Source of the DNA: Novosphingobium resinovorum
Lineage (GTDB): Bacteria; Pseudomonadota; Alphaproteobacteria; Sphingomonadales; Sphingomonadaceae
DNA length: 64,000 bases
Reading direction: 5' to 3'
Assembly (NCBI RefSeq): GCF_001742225.1
Contig: NZ_CP017075.1
Location: 1,488,001-1,552,000 of the forward strand
Under the pieces are notes generated by a model. It saw nothing but the letters and a program-made list of their open reading frames with translations, was not told the origin of the DNA and did not search any database. The position numbers were made by a program, and so were the translations under genes. Shown here piece after piece: positions 62,486 to 64,000 of the stretch (the first letter of the stretch is position 1; every line of letters starts with the position of its first letter).

Positions 62486-63855
62486 TCCCGAACGACGTCA
62501 AGGTTATCTACCCCCGCCCGACCGAGGCTGCGGCTCGCGTATTCGGTGACATCCACCTGACTCTCACCGGCGGCCAAGGTAGCGGGAAGACCCGCTTGGC
62601 CGAAAGCATCGCCGCGTTCCTGAGGTTCGAGGGCTTCAAGGTCAGCCGCAAGCAGGAAGGCTTCTTCATCGGCGGCACGGTTGGTGTCGATGATGCCCGG
62701 CCGCATGCGATCGTCGAAGAAATTCAGGCAGACGGCCCCCGCGCCAAGCTGGCGATCACTGACGACAGTCTCCTGTCGATCATGAACGAACTCACCGCGC
62801 TGCGCCGCCGCCGGGACGAACTGCTGAAGTCGAACAACGACCTCGTCGAAGCACGTCGCGCAGCGGAACGTCAGACCCGCCTCCTAAAGACGCTTGTCGG
62901 GGCAGGAATCGCCGGAATGACGATCGTGTTCACCGGGCACCTCGAACGCATGAGCCGTGAAGCCGCGAAGGCGCAGGCCGAGTGCCTGGGTGCGAAGGTT
63001 TCCGGATCGGTGCATAGCAGGACCAACCTGGTAGTCGCTGGCCCGGGCGCCGGATCGAAGCTGAAAAAGGCCGCCGAACTCGGGATCGACGTGATCGACG
63101 AGGAGACTTGGCTGCTGGTCGTGTCGGTTGTTCGGATGCCGTGGAAGCAGCAACGTGAATGGGGTGCGCCGATTCCGGTGAACGGCGAGTGTCCGGCATG
63201 GCTCCAAGCGGACGACGAGCTGCAGTGGGCCGGCGGCGAAGTCTCGTTCGAGGGCTCATGGTATAATGACACCGTGTGGCTGGCTTCGAGCGTTCGCTGG
63301 AACAGCAGCATCGCTGATATCCGCCTGTCCGCCGACCATTGGGTGTATAAAGCTCTGTCGCGCGGTTTCATTCCCTGGGCGGGCGGCAAAGATCACCCGG
63401 CTGACTGGGACGGCGGCGAAGTGCTGTTCGACGATGGGCAGACCGCGACTCGAGACCGCTCTTGGGGGTGGGATTGGTCGCGTGAGACTGTGCGAACTAT
63501 CATCGGTTACCGCTCCAAGGCCGCGCTGTGGGCTTTTGGTCCATGGGTGAACGGCCTCGACTTCGATGCGCCAGGCGGCGTACCCTATGAATGGCGGAAG
63601 GTTGACGGCAGCCAGCCGTACCCCGGAATTCATCGCAACGGGAGGTCCACCAAACCGGGCGCGCATGAGTTCCGCCGCGCCTACCGCATCGGCGAATGGG
63701 TTGACCATCAGCCCGGCACCCCCTGCCCCGTGCCTGACGATACGCGTGTCGAAGTGCAGTACGTCACCAATCCCACGACCACTGAAGGTCCGGCGGGTAA
63801 TCGTAACTGGGCACACGTGGCCCGGTGGCGTCCGGTCTCGGGAGCAGCAGCATGA
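62482..63855 (+). CDS. P-loop/BRCT multidomain phage protein
   Basis: 457 aa from GTG 62482. Residues 25-40 hold a P-loop ([18 protein letters not shown]). Residues 100-140 are a predicted coiled coil ([20 protein letters not shown]). A BRCT domain spans 147-215 ([20 protein letters not shown] then [20 protein letters not shown]), as in NAD-dependent ligases. The C-terminal 230 residues contain repeated WxGGEV-type segments. I know no such combination as a standard family. Confidence 0.75.
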   Translation: MIPNDVKVIYPRPTEAAARVFGDIHLTLTGGQGSGKTRLAESIAAFLRFEGFKVSRKQEGFFIGGTVGVDDARPHAIVEEIQADGPRAKLAITDDSLLSIMNELTALRRRRDELLKSNNDLVEARRAAERQTRLLKTLVGAGIAGMTIVFTGHLERMSREAAKAQAECLGAKVSGSVHSRTNLVVAGPGAGSKLKKAAELGIDVIDEETWLLVVSVVRMPWKQQREWGAPIPVNGECPAWLQADDELQWAGGEVSFEGSWYNDTVWLASSVRWNSSIADIRLSADHWVYKALSRGFIPWAGGKDHPADWDGGEVLFDDGQTATRDRSWGWDWSRETVRTIIGYRSKAALWAFGPWVNGLDFDAPGGVPYEWRKVDGSQPYPGIHRNGRSTKPGAHEFRRAYRIGEWVDHQPGTPCPVPDDTRVEVQYVTNPTTTEGPAGNRNWAHVARWRPVSGAAA

Positions 63856-64000
63856 GCGTTCATCCCGAAAACCAGTATCTCGACCTGCTGCGCGATTGCC
63901 TCGAAAACGGCGAGAAGCGTGAAGGTCGTAACGGCGTCACCTATGGGCTGTTTGGCCGACAGATCCGCTTCGATTTGTCGCAGGGTTTCCCGCTGCTGAC
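63852..64000 (+). CDS. thyA: Thymidylate synthase family (partial)
   Basis: First 49 residues only: [20 protein letters not shown] then [18 protein letters not shown]. This is the conserved ThyA N-terminus with the phosphate-binding Arg region. It overlaps the previous stop by 4 bp and runs off the window. A dUMP or dCMP hydroxymethylase cannot be excluded from this fragment. Confidence 0.85.
   Translation, partial: MSVHPENQYLDLLRDCLENGEKREGRNGVTYGLFGRQIRFDLSQGFPLL

Overview
The window looks like sphingomonad (Novosphingobium-type, alphaproteobacterial) DNA. It has high GC, TonB receptors with sugar-acid catabolism, and short palindromic repeats scattered between genes. Assignment to genus is an inference from gene content and style, not from a marker gene.

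Bases 1-9190 hold a cobalamin block: cobW, cobN, cobO and bluB on the plus strand, then btuF (minus) diverging from btuC-btuD (plus). A family of about 115-120 bp palindromic elements with 31-bp arms is found here. One copy lies inside the cobN reading frame without breaking it, another abuts the bluB start, and a third lies upstream of the next cluster.

Bases 9298-28982 form an arabinan/L-arabinose utilisation cluster. It has a TonB receptor, two GH43 enzymes, a GH51 arabinofuranosidase, an (alpha/alpha)6 glycosidase, a periplasmic mutarotase, a FucP-type symporter and a complete oxidative route from L-arabinose to 2-oxoglutarate (dehydrogenase, lactonase, IlvD/Edd dehydratase, FAH-fold AraD1/GguC protein, semialdehyde dehydrogenase). 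A FadR/GntR regulator sits in the middle. Sites of the FadR-type form TnGTnnnACnA precede the TonB receptor and the transporter, and a diverged site lies at the regulator's own promoter. Bases 29103-33645 encode a MacA-MacB-outer-membrane-factor exporter, followed by a membrane TPR protein, a LuxR regulator and a phospholipase-D-family enzyme.

From about 38.1 kb to the end of the window the sequence is phage: a prophage or closely related element running off the right edge. No integrase, terminase, portal or capsid gene is in view. The minus-strand arm (51.7 to 38.2 kb) carries a Cas4-like nuclease, an SSB-like protein, endonuclease VII, a C5-cytosine methyltransferase, family-B DNA polymerase, a QueD-like protein, a small QueF-like protein, a DpdA-like DNA transglycosylase, an SF2 helicase, a VRR-NUC nuclease, a repressor and an SGNH-hydrolase tail protein. 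The plus-strand arm carries a PrimPol-VirE replication protein, a NADAR protein, a gene-free stretch of 0.98 kb with an iteron cluster and a helically phased 8-bp repeat array, many tiny genes, and a nucleotide-metabolism end (MazG-like, HD, thymidylate synthase) plus a P-loop/BRCT fusion.

The strongest candidate for a new system is the block queD-like / queF-like / dpdA / helicase / VRR-NUC at 41564-44790. Each gene overlaps the next by 4 bp, and the block points to 7-deazaguanine substitution of guanine in phage DNA. Three other observations stand out: a short linear motif of the form EFDDLLG/EFEALLG at the ends of many replication proteins, an overprinted reading frame inside the methyltransferase gene that carries the same motif, and the CATGGGAA array.
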